Source: Chitinophaga sp. sic0106
GTDB lineage: Bacteria; Bacteroidota; Bacteroidia; Chitinophagales; Chitinophagaceae
DNA length: 64,000 nt
Reading direction: 5' to 3'
NCBI RefSeq assembly: GCF_019219075.1
Contig: NZ_JAHUWJ010000029.1
Location: forward strand, 1 to 64,000
The notes under the pieces are model-generated. The model was not told the DNA's origin, searched no databases, and saw nothing but the letters and a program-made list of their open reading frames with translations. How positions within the stretch are numbered: position 1 is the first letter of the stretch; every line of letters starts with the position of its first letter. Positions 19,246 through 28,057 of this stretch are shown piece by piece. The translations under genes were made by a program, and so were the position numbers.

Positions 19246-19947
19246 ATGATGTTAAATTGCCTCATCCTTGGTGACATACCCAACGGATTCCAAAACCTGA
19301 AAAGGTTTATCAATGATACCTCCTTTACTTTCCTGGCCAAACACTGCCAGAGCTTCGACGTGGCCATGCCACTCCTCGATACCGAAACCATTCACCTCAT
19401 CTTCGCCGGTACCCCACCGCCAAAACCGGAAACGCTATTCACAGAAGAACAGCATAGCATGACCGTACTAGTATTATCGTACCCGGACAACAATCCCTAC
19501 CCGTTCTATGTTTGTCACGAAGAGGTACTGTTTCCCCACCTTACCTACGAAGCTTTTTATAATCTCGTTTACCGACTATATAATATCATCAACATGGAAG
19601 GACAACAAACAATTCCCCCAAGAACAACCGATCACTTCATGATCCGCTGTGAAAACCACTTTGAGAAAGTAAAATATGCAGACCTGCGCTACCTGGAAGT
19701 AATGGACGATCACATTCTCCTCCATACAAAAGACCAGAAAATAGCCACAAAAGAAAAGCTGGACTGGATCATGGCTCAACTGCCACTGAGCGAGTTTATG
19801 CACGTACACCGCTGGTACGTAGTCGGATTTCACCACATCGATCAGCTCGAGGCCGATCACCTGTTCATCGGCTCCGTAAGGATTCCGGTATCCAAAAATA
19901 TACAGCCGGAAATTGAAAAACGGTATAAAAAACGCTGGACAAACTAA
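19246..19947 (+). CDS. LytTR-domain transcription regulator with degenerate receiver
   Basis: A 233-residue protein. The C-terminal half (about 128-230) is a LytTR DNA-binding domain: FMIRCENHFEKVKYADLRYL, DDHILLHTKDQKIATKEKLD and the RVHRSYIVN-like block HVHRWYVVGFHHIDQLE. The N-terminal part begins like a CheY receiver (MLNCLILGDIPNGFQNLKRF), but the phospho-acceptor position reads HLIFAGT instead of the usual DLIFLDI, so it probably cannot be phosphorylated. No sensor kinase is adjacent. Its 3' end overlaps the convergent acvB-like gene by 4 bp. Confidence 0.82.
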   Translation: MMLNCLILGDIPNGFQNLKRFINDTSFTFLAKHCQSFDVAMPLLDTETIHLIFAGTPPPKPETLFTEEQHSMTVLVLSYPDNNPYPFYVCHEEVLFPHLTYEAFYNLVYRLYNIINMEGQQTIPPRTTDHFMIRCENHFEKVKYADLRYLEVMDDHILLHTKDQKIATKEKLDWIMAQLPLSEFMHVHRWYVVGFHHIDQLEADHLFIGSVRIPVSKNIQPEIEKRYKKRWTN

Positions 19948-20654
19948 TGCGAAAAGCCGGCAATCAACTTACCGGCAACACCCGCCGCATCCTCATCGTA
20001 AGTATGCCCGCCAGGTAAAACCAATTTCCTGTAATGCGAAATCGTTAGGTCTGAAAGATTAAAATCTTTCTCTCCTTCCCCAAATACCAATAACAACGGC
20101 CTGGAAATCTTATTGATCTCCGCAGGCACACTCATGCCCTTATTGCCGCCCTTACCCATCATATCCGATAAATGTACCTCCAGATCAGTCACCTTACTGG
20201 GAGATAAAAGCACCACCTCCTGCACCTCCGCCGCCATAGCCGCCGGTAAGTGAGTGTAAATAAACGGCATTACATCCGCCCCCATCGAATAACCGATCAA
20301 AATAATTCCATGATGCGTATTCCACTGCGCCTGGTAAAACCTGACCAGGTTAGCCACATCCCCAGCCGCCTGCACAGGCGTCTTTTTGTTCCAGAAATAC
20401 TTTAACGCATTCAACGCTACCACAGGATAACTACGCCGCTGGAACTCATCTATCACATTCGCAGAAAATTTCTTCATCCCACCATCACCGGTGATATAAA
20501 ATATTAAGGGAGATGTAGAGCCCGCCGGTGGCGCTTTTGCCAATACGGGTAAGTTACCTGGCACCGATTGCGCCCCCGCTGAAAATACCCCGGAAAGCAA
20601 TAGCAACGCCATAAACGTGATAGTAATAAACCTGCTTGTCATAAAATTTTCCAT
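19944..20654 (-). CDS. AcvB/VirJ-family hydrolase, probable aminoacyl-phosphatidylglycerol hydrolase
   Basis: A 236-residue exported alpha/beta-hydrolase of the AcvB/VirJ family. The signal peptide lies in the first 28 residues (FITITFMALLLLSGVFSAGAQ). The strand PLIFYITGDGG, the nucleophile elbow IGYSMGADVMPF (Ser) and the histidine in LPGGHTYDED suit a serine-hydrolase triad. In Agrobacterium, AcvB is encoded with the lysyl-phosphatidylglycerol synthase LpiA and hydrolyses its product. Here the upstream gene, 63 bp away on the same strand, is an MprF/LpiA homologue, so the same pairing is inferred. M5 is an alternative start. Confidence 0.82.
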   Translation of the reverse strand: MENFMTSRFITITFMALLLLSGVFSAGAQSVPGNLPVLAKAPPAGSTSPLIFYITGDGGMKKFSANVIDEFQRRSYPVVALNALKYFWNKKTPVQAAGDVANLVRFYQAQWNTHHGIILIGYSMGADVMPFIYTHLPAAMAAEVQEVVLLSPSKVTDLEVHLSDMMGKGGNKGMSVPAEINKISRPLLLVFGEGEKDFNLSDLTISHYRKLVLPGGHTYDEDAAGVAGKLIAGFSH

Positions 20655-20717
20655 TCATCAAAGGAACAAAGTCCCCCTCGCATTGTTCATGCCAAAAAAA
20701 CAAGCCTCATCAACGCA

Positions 20718-23303
20718 CTACGGCTGCATCACCTTATTCAGCGCCACCGGCAACTGTAGCAGGTCAAAGTCGTGCTCATACACCAGGTACTTATTGGTCC
20801 ACTCCGTAGCATATTTACCCTTAAACTCACGCAACCCCTGGTAATGCCGGAAGAAACGCAGCTTTTCATATGCGTACTTCACCATTTTTTCAGCGGTATT
20901 CTGAGGCTGACTAATACCAGACATCGGTACCATGCCCAGGTTCAGCGTTTCCAGCCCCTTGGCCTGGGCCTCCTGGATCAGCGCAATAATCAACGCATCC
21001 ATTACCCCACCCGGTGCGTCGGAACGCTTACGGATCAAATCATAGGTGCAGGCACCAGGCGTATAATCAGGGATGATATTTAAAAATGCCACCACCTCAC
21101 CTTCGGCATCGGTAACTGTAAACACATCCTGAAGACGGATTTCCGCGGTATCAAAAAGCCCCTGTGAAAAAGTCATTTCCTTTACTTCGTATTGTGCCAG
21201 CCACTCGTCGCTCACCGACTTCAGATCAGCCAGCAGCTGGTCCGTTTGTGGCGCCGTGTGCAACTGCGTAGTATAGCCTTTATTGGCCAAACTGTTTAAG
21301 CCGTTACGGAGCGATTTCTTGTCCTTACCACTCAAGGTGAAATCACGCAAGTCCATAATGGCTTCTTGCCCAATCAGCATTTTCTTCTTCTTAAGATGAT
21401 TAAAATAGTAAGTACTATCCTCATCTACCCGGTAAAAAGCAGGACGCAGCCCCATCTTCTTGCATTGCTCCTCAAATTCACTCAGCAAACCTTCCTTATT
21501 CAATTCACTGCAAACCGGTTCCTCCAGCACAATTGCAAAACTGCTGGCTACCCGGTACGCCACAAATCCTTCATAGGTATCAGATACAAACAGCAGCTTG
21601 TCGCTCCCCACCTTAAAATAATCCATAGGCGAATTGCCATACTGACTCAGGTAGAAACGCGCTTTCTCCATAGCACTGTTACTATGTTTCGTTACTTTCA
21701 GATAGGGTCGTATGACGGTATAGAAAAGGAACGCCCACGCACCTACGCCCAGCACCCGTATGGCCGACATAAACTCCTTCCCGAACCGCGTTACCGGCAC
21801 CAGCCCGTCATCATCCAGCAGCATAAAGCCATGGAATGCATGGCGCAGCGATTGCAGCCAGGTGAACTCCCTGCCAAAATGTTTCACATTCAGAAAATAA
21901 AATCCTACTGATCCAAACAGCAACACCACCCCAAAAGTGGCAATGGCCGTTACCACGCCAATATTCACCAGCTGTGGATTACTTTTTACACGGTATTGCC
22001 TGGCCGTAACAATCAATATAACGCTGGTCACAAGCGCCAGGGTGGCCTCCTCATAATCGAGTGCCTTACTGATATGCCCTATCACCGATAACAGGGAAAC
22101 CGACAACGCCACTATCCACGCACTCCGCAAACCACGGAACAGGAAGGTGGCCGTCACCAGCAACACCAGCCCGAGAAATACCACCAGCAGGTTGGAAGCA
22201 TGTATGGAATCACCGGGAATAAGCGCACGCAGCATATGCATACGTGAAGCTAAAGGCGGCGTTAACACCGAAAAAATATTTACCATCCCCAGTAAGAAAA
22301 TCAATATCGGAGGTAATATGCGCAGTACGAGATCTTTCCCCTTCAGGGCAAAGGCAAACATACCGGCAATCAGTGGCAGCCAGAATTCAAATAAGCGGAA
22401 CAATAAGGTGATTTCCAGCGCCTGCAACGACGTATAGCCGTAATTGGTAAGCAGGTAGGCAAGCGATAACTCTATAGCTCCCAGCCCACGCAGGAATGGA
22501 GAGATGATCAGGAAAATGGTAGCCACAATGTAGCCTACACAGGCCGCCTCCATACTGGGCGTAGCTCCTACTGCCAGCATGCTGAGGTACAAATGTGCAA
22601 TGCCCGCCACCTCAATCAGCACAGAAGCCAATATGGTTTTGGTGAAGGCCGGCATCTGCAACTGAAAAGTAAAAATCTCATCAATCTGATGTGCCGCACC
22701 AGGAAAGTATTTCGTAAGCAGGCGGTATAAACGCCCCTTGTGCTGCATGGAACGTACAAACAGTACCACGCCTCCCAGCAGCAAACAAATAGTTACCAGC
22801 CCCCACGCCGCGTCCCGCATGGAACCGGCATGCAGCATCGCATATAACACAACAGGGATGCCTACCACAAAAACAGATAGTATACCCACAAAACCGTAGA
22901 TGCCGGAGGCCTGATGAATTTGTTGTTTGTGCAGCTGTTCCTTTTTAAGGCTCTGCGGAAGATAAGCCAGTGAACTGATGCCTCCGGCTGGCAGGAATAC
23001 AGACAACAGGTTGCGCTTCAGAAAAAGCTCCGTGCTTTTTATCAGGTTCAGTTTTGCACCAATTGATTTAAAACTGTAGACGTACATCGCCGCCTGAAAA
23101 AGTATATAGGCTGCCGTTATGACTACACCCAGGAGCACCCATTGACGGTCGGCCCGTTCTATAGCTGGTATCAAAGCTTTGAGCTCATGGCGCTCCGCCC
23201 GGAAGAAATAAATTGCCAGGAGTATGAACAGTACTGCCAATAGTTCTTTCCAATGTAATTTTCGTAGAAATGCAGGTATATTAAATTTGTTTCCGCCAGA
23301 CAT
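20718..23303 (-). CDS. mprF: MprF-like phosphatidylglycerol aminoacyltransferase/flippase
   Basis: An 861-residue membrane protein. Residues about 15-500 hold a dozen or more hydrophobic helices, including the flippase-type segment ELFLKRNLLSVFLPAGGISS. Residues about 535-855 form the DUF2156 GNAT-like transferase domain (FYLSQYGNSPMDYFKVGSDK; LRNGLNSLANKGY; GVMDALIIALIQEAQAKGLE; YEKLRFFRHYQGLREFKGKY). MprF transfers an amino acid, usually lysine, from tRNA to phosphatidylglycerol and moves the product across the membrane, lowering surface charge and resisting cationic peptides. It is followed on the same strand by the AcvB-like hydrolase. A TAACTTTG box lies about 30 bp upstream. Confidence 0.92.
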   Translation of the reverse strand: MSGGNKFNIPAFLRKLHWKELLAVLFILLAIYFFRAERHELKALIPAIERADRQWVLLGVVITAAYILFQAAMYVYSFKSIGAKLNLIKSTELFLKRNLLSVFLPAGGISSLAYLPQSLKKEQLHKQQIHQASGIYGFVGILSVFVVGIPVVLYAMLHAGSMRDAAWGLVTICLLLGGVVLFVRSMQHKGRLYRLLTKYFPGAAHQIDEIFTFQLQMPAFTKTILASVLIEVAGIAHLYLSMLAVGATPSMEAACVGYIVATIFLIISPFLRGLGAIELSLAYLLTNYGYTSLQALEITLLFRLFEFWLPLIAGMFAFALKGKDLVLRILPPILIFLLGMVNIFSVLTPPLASRMHMLRALIPGDSIHASNLLVVFLGLVLLVTATFLFRGLRSAWIVALSVSLLSVIGHISKALDYEEATLALVTSVILIVTARQYRVKSNPQLVNIGVVTAIATFGVVLLFGSVGFYFLNVKHFGREFTWLQSLRHAFHGFMLLDDDGLVPVTRFGKEFMSAIRVLGVGAWAFLFYTVIRPYLKVTKHSNSAMEKARFYLSQYGNSPMDYFKVGSDKLLFVSDTYEGFVAYRVASSFAIVLEEPVCSELNKEGLLSEFEEQCKKMGLRPAFYRVDEDSTYYFNHLKKKKMLIGQEAIMDLRDFTLSGKDKKSLRNGLNSLANKGYTTQLHTAPQTDQLLADLKSVSDEWLAQYEVKEMTFSQGLFDTAEIRLQDVFTVTDAEGEVVAFLNIIPDYTPGACTYDLIRKRSDAPGGVMDALIIALIQEAQAKGLETLNLGMVPMSGISQPQNTAEKMVKYAYEKLRFFRHYQGLREFKGKYATEWTNKYLVYEHDFDLLQLPVALNKVMQP

Positions 23304-23333
23304 AGCTGTATGCTTCAGTGTATTTTATAACTG

Positions 23334-23341
23334 CAAAGTTA
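23334..23341 (-). promoter_or_regulatory. -7 box of the mprF-acvB transcript
   Basis: On the minus strand this reads TAACTTTG, matching TAnnTTTG exactly, about 30 bp before the mprF ATG. No clear TTG partner was seen at the expected distance. Confidence 0.5.
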
Positions 23342-23397
23342 GGTCTTGTTATGCTGCGCCAGCCGCTACCGGTGTACTTTAAGGGGATTTTAATTTC

Positions 23398-24942
23398 TTA
23401 TAACCTATTGATAATGATTACTTTTTCAACGTGAATGATTTGACTGTCTTCTCCTATGAACTGCAGGAAGTAGGTGCCGGCGGATAATCCGGACGGTACA
23501 TTTATTTCGTAGTAGTTGCGGTTTTGCAACGGCTGCGGGAAGGCGGTATAGCCAGCCCGGCGGCCCGGTACATCAATAAGCGCCATCGCTTTAATATGTA
23601 ATGCGCCTGAATAATATACATGCAACACCGTACCAGCCCTGACAGGATTTGGCCACACCCTGATCTGCCCGTCTACAAATTTGCCTTTCACAAGGCGTAT
23701 CGGACTGTAAAAGAAGGAACCATCAGTCATGATCACTTTCAGGCGATAGAGCAAGCTTTGTTCTGTGTCCTGTATGTCCAGGGAGTCGTACCCCACAGAT
23801 ACATAGCTGATGCCGTTTGGACTTTTGGTAACCACAAATCCAACTGAATCGAAGTTGGCGGCATCTAACAATTTCCGCTCAATGGAAAATCCGCGCAGAA
23901 AATATTCCCGGCTGGTAGCCCAACGCAATGTGATGGAGTCAGAAGCAATATCATTCCTGAAAGCATCAAAAAATTGCAGGGTAGTTTTGCTGGGGCTGTT
24001 AAGGATTTCGGCCACCATACTGGTAAAAAATGCACTGTTGCCCTGGAGTTGAAAGCTACGGGTATTGAAAGCGGCATCTGCATCCGGCGCACTGGTGGTG
24101 TAGGTACTGGGCGACACTGGCGCGGACCTGGTACGGGAAGTATCCCAGTTACTGCCATTGAAGTAGGCCACGTAGCTGCTGTTGCGGTTAGCTTCAAAAT
24201 CGGGCCCTTCGTCTGACAATTTATGCACCAGCGTTATACCCATCTGCGTATTGGTTGTTAGCGGATCTATTTGCCAGGTCTTATTTACGGTAGTGCCAAA
24301 CAAGTTCCGGCCTTGTGTGAGCTGTGCCAGCACACTATCGCTCACGGCTGTACGAACAGTGCTGGTGCCCGACTGCATGCTTACCACGGCAGGCGTATAG
24401 GAATCAGGCCGGGTGCCTACCGGGAAAACAATCAGGCCATTGGCGGGTTGTATATTGGAGCGATAAAGGAAACCACTGCCAAAACGGCCCCCGGTAATAA
24501 TGAAATTACTATCGGAGTAATTGGTGATGATGCCGGGTGTATGATGTCCTACCACCAGGTTCCAGCCGTTAAGAAAAATACTCCCTTTTCGCAGGTCCAG
24601 CTCATGGCTGATCTTGAGATCGTTGAGATCGTCGAGCACCAGTCCGGGCGAATTAAATACGCGCAGGTTTGGAAAAATAGTGCCTGCGTTTTGTGTCACA
24701 TTAAAGCCTCCGCTCACATATTGATACACCACGCCAGGATTTGATCTGCCTGGTTGTATAAACTGAAACCAGCCACCGGTGCCGCTCAGGCCGTCGTTAC
24801 TTTCATCAAGGATGGAGGCTCCTGTGTTATTGCGCCACCTTAATCCGTAGAAGTTGAGCACAGAACCGGGCATGGAGAGGATGTTGCCTTCATGCGTCAT
24901 ATCACCAAACACAGCCACTGTATCCTGGCCAAACAGGGCCAT
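23398..24942 (-). CDS. T9SS-sorted surface protein
   Basis: At least 514 residues from the ATG at 24942. The body (about 1-330) is rich in beta strands, with no recognised catalytic family. Residues about 430-514 form a type IX secretion type A sorting domain: IRVWPNPVRAGTVLHVYY, then INVPSGLSAGTYFLQF and the basic end VEKVIIINRL. The ATG start leaves no signal peptide, which a T9SS cargo needs. The frame stays open upstream and encodes YILTFLLTCCCKLLLAQSG, a good signal peptide, with no ATG, GTG or TTG. The most likely true start is ATT at 25053, overlapping the stop of the preceding gene. Confidence 0.8.
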   Translation of the reverse strand: MALFGQDTVAVFGDMTHEGNILSMPGSVLNFYGLRWRNNTGASILDESNDGLSGTGGWFQFIQPGRSNPGVVYQYVSGGFNVTQNAGTIFPNLRVFNSPGLVLDDLNDLKISHELDLRKGSIFLNGWNLVVGHHTPGIITNYSDSNFIITGGRFGSGFLYRSNIQPANGLIVFPVGTRPDSYTPAVVSMQSGTSTVRTAVSDSVLAQLTQGRNLFGTTVNKTWQIDPLTTNTQMGITLVHKLSDEGPDFEANRNSSYVAYFNGSNWDTSRTRSAPVSPSTYTTSAPDADAAFNTRSFQLQGNSAFFTSMVAEILNSPSKTTLQFFDAFRNDIASDSITLRWATSREYFLRGFSIERKLLDAANFDSVGFVVTKSPNGISYVSVGYDSLDIQDTEQSLLYRLKVIMTDGSFFYSPIRLVKGKFVDGQIRVWPNPVRAGTVLHVYYSGALHIKAMALIDVPGRRAGYTAFPQPLQNRNYYEINVPSGLSAGTYFLQFIGEDSQIIHVEKVIIINRL

Positions 24943-25048
24943 ATGGCCGCCGGGATGCAGCCATGTGCCTGATTGTGCCAGCAGCAGTTTGCAGCAGCAG
25001 GTAAGCAGGAATGTTAATATGTATTTACGTATATGCGTAAACGTGTGT

Positions 25049-25699
25049 TTAATACCCGGTGATCGTGAAATAGATTTTATGCGATGTTTGAGCGTCCATT
25101 CCCACGCTGTTACCTAATCCGAGAATTCCCGGATCTCCCAACACAACCGCAAACGTGATGCGGGTGGTGGTAATACCCAGTATGCCTACAAAAGGGACGG
25201 TGTTAGGAGTAGTGCCTCCCCTGGCAGTGGCTTGTACACTGAGTATTCTGGTATAAAAGCCTGCAGGCAGGTTGATAAACGGAAAGCCGGTACTGATATT
25301 ACTGATGGAGTCGGTAATCACTTTAATAGGCTGGGTGATTACCGAGGTGGTAGGTGTGGCGGTGGTCGCATTTGCCAGGCTGTAAAACGTAGGCGACGTA
25401 AGGTTAGGCGCCGTCAGTTTTTGCCATGTTGATCCCACGCGTACGTATAAACTGGTGTCTGTAGTATTAAAAACAATCATGCCGGCAGGCGCAGTATTCA
25501 AAGGCGTTGCAGCCAGTGCTGTTCCTGGCACGCGTGTGAGTAGCAAACCTTGTTTGCTGGAGTTTAGTTCCAGTACGGCGGCCTTGCTGGTCACGGAGGT
25601 GCCCAGGTCGCCCAGCCGGAGCTGTTGTGCATGTACACTGTTAAAAAGAAATACCAGCATGCATACCAGCAGCCATCTTTTGATACAGGCTATTTGCAT
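25049..25699 (-). CDS. Exported protein sharing an N-terminal domain with its neighbour
   Basis: A 216-residue protein with signal peptide (WLLVCMLVFLFNSVHAQQ). Residues about 26-95 (LRLGDLGTSVTSKAAVLELN, KQGLLLTRVPGTALAATPLN, APAGMIVFNTTDTSLYVRVG) closely resemble the start of the next upstream gene's protein. This stem domain is common in Bacteroidota surface proteins that resemble phage tail-fibre proteins. The C-terminal half (about 100-216) is beta-rich and unassigned. The stop overlaps the probable ATT start of the T9SS-tailed gene, suggesting translational coupling. Confidence 0.65.
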   Translation of the reverse strand: MQIACIKRWLLVCMLVFLFNSVHAQQLRLGDLGTSVTSKAAVLELNSSKQGLLLTRVPGTALAATPLNTAPAGMIVFNTTDTSLYVRVGSTWQKLTAPNLTSPTFYSLANATTATPTTSVITQPIKVITDSISNISTGFPFINLPAGFYTRILSVQATARGGTTPNTVPFVGILGITTTRITFAVVLGDPGILGLGNSVGMDAQTSHKIYFTITGY

Positions 25700-25733
25700 A
25701 TGCCAAACGATTTGGTGATCGGATAAATGCCGG

Positions 25734-27392
25734 TTATTTCCGGATTACATACCAGTTGCTGCCATCGGTTTGGAGGGTAACGTAGGTGTAATCATTATAG
25801 ATAACGTAAGTGCTGGCGCCATCAATGGTGCCACCGGTAGGGGTAATGGTCAGGCTGTTATCGATGCCGCCGGTACCTATTTTTTTAATAGTGTATATTC
25901 TTCCTCTTATTGATGTGGGAGATGGAAGCGTTACGGTGATACTACCGCTGCTGGTATTAACGAGTACGGTGTTGTCAGTAGCTGCCAGGGTACCATTTGA
26001 GGAGAGGGTAGTGATGTTCATGGCTACGGAGCCGCTTACCTGCAGGGTGGAATTAGCTGCGGCGGTGCCGCCCACGTTAGCCGCAAGGCCTACCTGGAGA
26101 GAATCCCGCACGGTCTTATTACCCGCAAATGTTTGAATGGAATCTGTTACAATACCGCGTGCAGTGGTGCTGGCATCGGGGATATTGATGACGATTCTGT
26201 TGGCGGTAGTGGTGCTGTCGATATTCACATTCGTACCTGCCTTACCGTTAACAATGCTGATGGCGGGTCCGGTTTGACTATTCACGGATTTAATACCGGA
26301 GCTGAATGCGGAGGAATCCACGACTCTTTTTTCAATGGCGCCGGTAGTGGGGTTTCTGAATAAGACGGTGGTGGTAGCAGTGCTTACATCATTGGGAACT
26401 GTGCCAAGTACTACACCGCCGGTGATATTGGCGCCGCCGCCGGTTACATTTACACCGTTGGTGATGGTGGAGCCTCCGTTGATGCGTAAACCGGCATTAG
26501 CGGTTAGGCTGTCCTGGAAGGTTTTTTGTCCACCGAAAGTTTGTGCCGCTATACTCACTGCGCCGGGGTTGGTTGCATCCGCGGGCGCCAGTTGTAGCAC
26601 GCCATTGGTGATGGCCATACCATTGGCGTTGGGGGCAGCCAGCAAGGCACCGATGGTAATTGCCTGCTGCTTGCTGCTGAACGAGAGCCAGTCGGCATAG
26701 GTGAGCAAACCTGTTTTCAGCGTAGTGCCGTTCACGATAGGAATGTTCATGGTCACGGAGCTGTCGGCTGCATTGGCAGTAATACCAAAATTCGCGTTCG
26801 CCGTATCGGCTTTGATGGTAATGCCTTTGTTGGTAAGTCCGTTGATGTTTTCAATGGCGCCGGCGAAGGCGGAGGTGCTTAATGAACGCTGACTGATAGC
26901 TCCTGTGGTGGGATCGATCACCAGGGTAGATACCAGTGTAGTCGTTGAAGGAACGTTTTTGAGTTGAACGGTTTGATCAGCATTCACGTGAATAGCTTCC
27001 GTTGCATTGGTGCGGATGGAGAGCGGCTGACCGTCTGTTGTTCCGAGGTAGTTGGTGGCGGTGGTGCCGGCGTTTCCGGTGAGCTTCCAGCCGGAGGCGC
27101 TGACGGAGAGGCTGTCGGCGAGTCGCGACCAGTAACCAGCGCGGCGTACCAGTAAGCTCTGGTTACCGATAAAATAGATGATCATACCATCCGGCGCTGT
27201 ATTGAGCGGGGCGAGGGTGGTATCGGCGATACGTGGCAGGAGTAAACCCTGGCGGCCACTTTCCAGTTCCAGTACGGATGCTTTGTTGATGGTGCCGGGG
27301 TTGTCGCCCACTTTAAGCTGTGCTATAGCGGCGGGGGCCAGCAGAAGGAAAAATAAAACTAAGAGCAATGAGGGTGCGTAGTAGTTCTTCAT
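25734..27392 (-). CDS. Large repetitive tail-fibre-like surface protein
   Basis: A 552-residue protein with signal peptide (YYAPSLLLVLFFLLLAPAAI). Residues about 25-95 repeat the stem domain of the downstream gene (LKVGDNPGTINKASVLELES, RQGLLLPRIADTTLAPLNTA, PDGMIIYFIGNQSLLVRR). Residues about 100-430 hold recurring units built on themes such as VPSTTTLVSTLVIDPTTGAI, TVRDSLQVGLAANVGGTA and IVTDSIQTFAGNKTVRDSLQ, as in beta-solenoid or phage fibre proteins. The C-terminus ends in a compact beta domain (IRGRIYTIKKIGTGGIDNSL). First gene of a three-gene surface operon. An adhesin or filament role is inferred. Confidence 0.7.
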   Translation of the reverse strand: MKNYYAPSLLLVLFFLLLAPAAIAQLKVGDNPGTINKASVLELESGRQGLLLPRIADTTLAPLNTAPDGMIIYFIGNQSLLVRRAGYWSRLADSLSVSASGWKLTGNAGTTATNYLGTTDGQPLSIRTNATEAIHVNADQTVQLKNVPSTTTLVSTLVIDPTTGAISQRSLSTSAFAGAIENINGLTNKGITIKADTANANFGITANAADSSVTMNIPIVNGTTLKTGLLTYADWLSFSSKQQAITIGALLAAPNANGMAITNGVLQLAPADATNPGAVSIAAQTFGGQKTFQDSLTANAGLRINGGSTITNGVNVTGGGANITGGVVLGTVPNDVSTATTTVLFRNPTTGAIEKRVVDSSAFSSGIKSVNSQTGPAISIVNGKAGTNVNIDSTTTANRIVINIPDASTTARGIVTDSIQTFAGNKTVRDSLQVGLAANVGGTAAANSTLQVSGSVAMNITTLSSNGTLAATDNTVLVNTSSGSITVTLPSPTSIRGRIYTIKKIGTGGIDNSLTITPTGGTIDGASTYVIYNDYTYVTLQTDGSNWYVIRK

Positions 27393-27509
27393 GGATGTGT
27401 GATTGAGGAATAAGCAAAAGGGGATAAGTCCAGATTTTGGGATACTGGGTCAGGCGGGGGTATTGATAGTTATTCCGTTTTAAAGATAAGCTAATAATGT
27501 ACGAGGCAC

Positions 27510-27542
27510 AAAAAAAGGCCGTGGTATTTTCGCCACAGCCCT
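27510..27542 (-). terminator. Terminator of the uspA transcript
   Basis: On the minus strand GGGCTGTGG pairs with CCACGGCC (one G-U) around an AT-rich loop and is followed by TTTTTTT. Confidence 0.8.
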
Positions 27543-27576
27543 TGTTGTTTTAGTGATTGTTGAGTGTTAGTCAGGA

Positions 27577-28002
27577 TTAGTGATCCGCTTTGTTGTATGG
27601 TACAACGAGCACGGGTATACGTGCGTGGCGGATGATGGATTCGGCGGTGCTGCCTACCAGCATATGATCGATACCGGTACGGCCATGCGTGCCTACCACC
27701 AGGATGGCGGTATTGCCTTCATGTGCCTGTTCGAGTGTCACCACTTTTGGATTGCCGGTGGCTACAACGATTTTTATGTCGGCGCCGGGATGTTGTGTCT
27801 TGTAATCTGCTAATGCTGCTTCTGTTTCGCGGATTCGTTCTGGAAGGTCTGATACCGTTTCAGGTAATGCCATGCCAAGGCCTACTTCCACTACGGAGAA
27901 GAGGGTAACGCTGGTCTGCATTCTTTGAGCCAGTGCTACGCCCTGACTGATCACTTCTGCTGAAAACGGGCTAAGGTCTACCGCGATCATTATTTCGGAC
28001 AT
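27577..28002 (-). CDS. Universal stress protein UspA family
   Basis: A 141-residue single-domain cytosolic Usp. The start MSEIMIAVDLSPFSAEVI and the ATP-binding block VVGTHGRTGIDHMLVGSTAE match the G-2x-G-9x-G-S/T signature of ATP-binding Usp proteins; the end is the usual PVLVVP strand. Usp proteins bind ATP and help survival under starvation or oxidative and envelope stress, by mechanisms that vary. It lies 55 bp downstream of the TetR gene on the same strand and just before a strong terminator, so the two are probably co-transcribed and TetR-controlled. Confidence 0.93.
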   Translation of the reverse strand: MSEIMIAVDLSPFSAEVISQGVALAQRMQTSVTLFSVVEVGLGMALPETVSDLPERIRETEAALADYKTQHPGADIKIVVATGNPKVVTLEQAHEGNTAILVVGTHGRTGIDHMLVGSTAESIIRHARIPVLVVPYNKADH

Positions 28003-28057
28003 ACGACTTTAATTTTAAGTGGTTAATGTTTCCGTTATGCTGAATGTTTATTCATTG

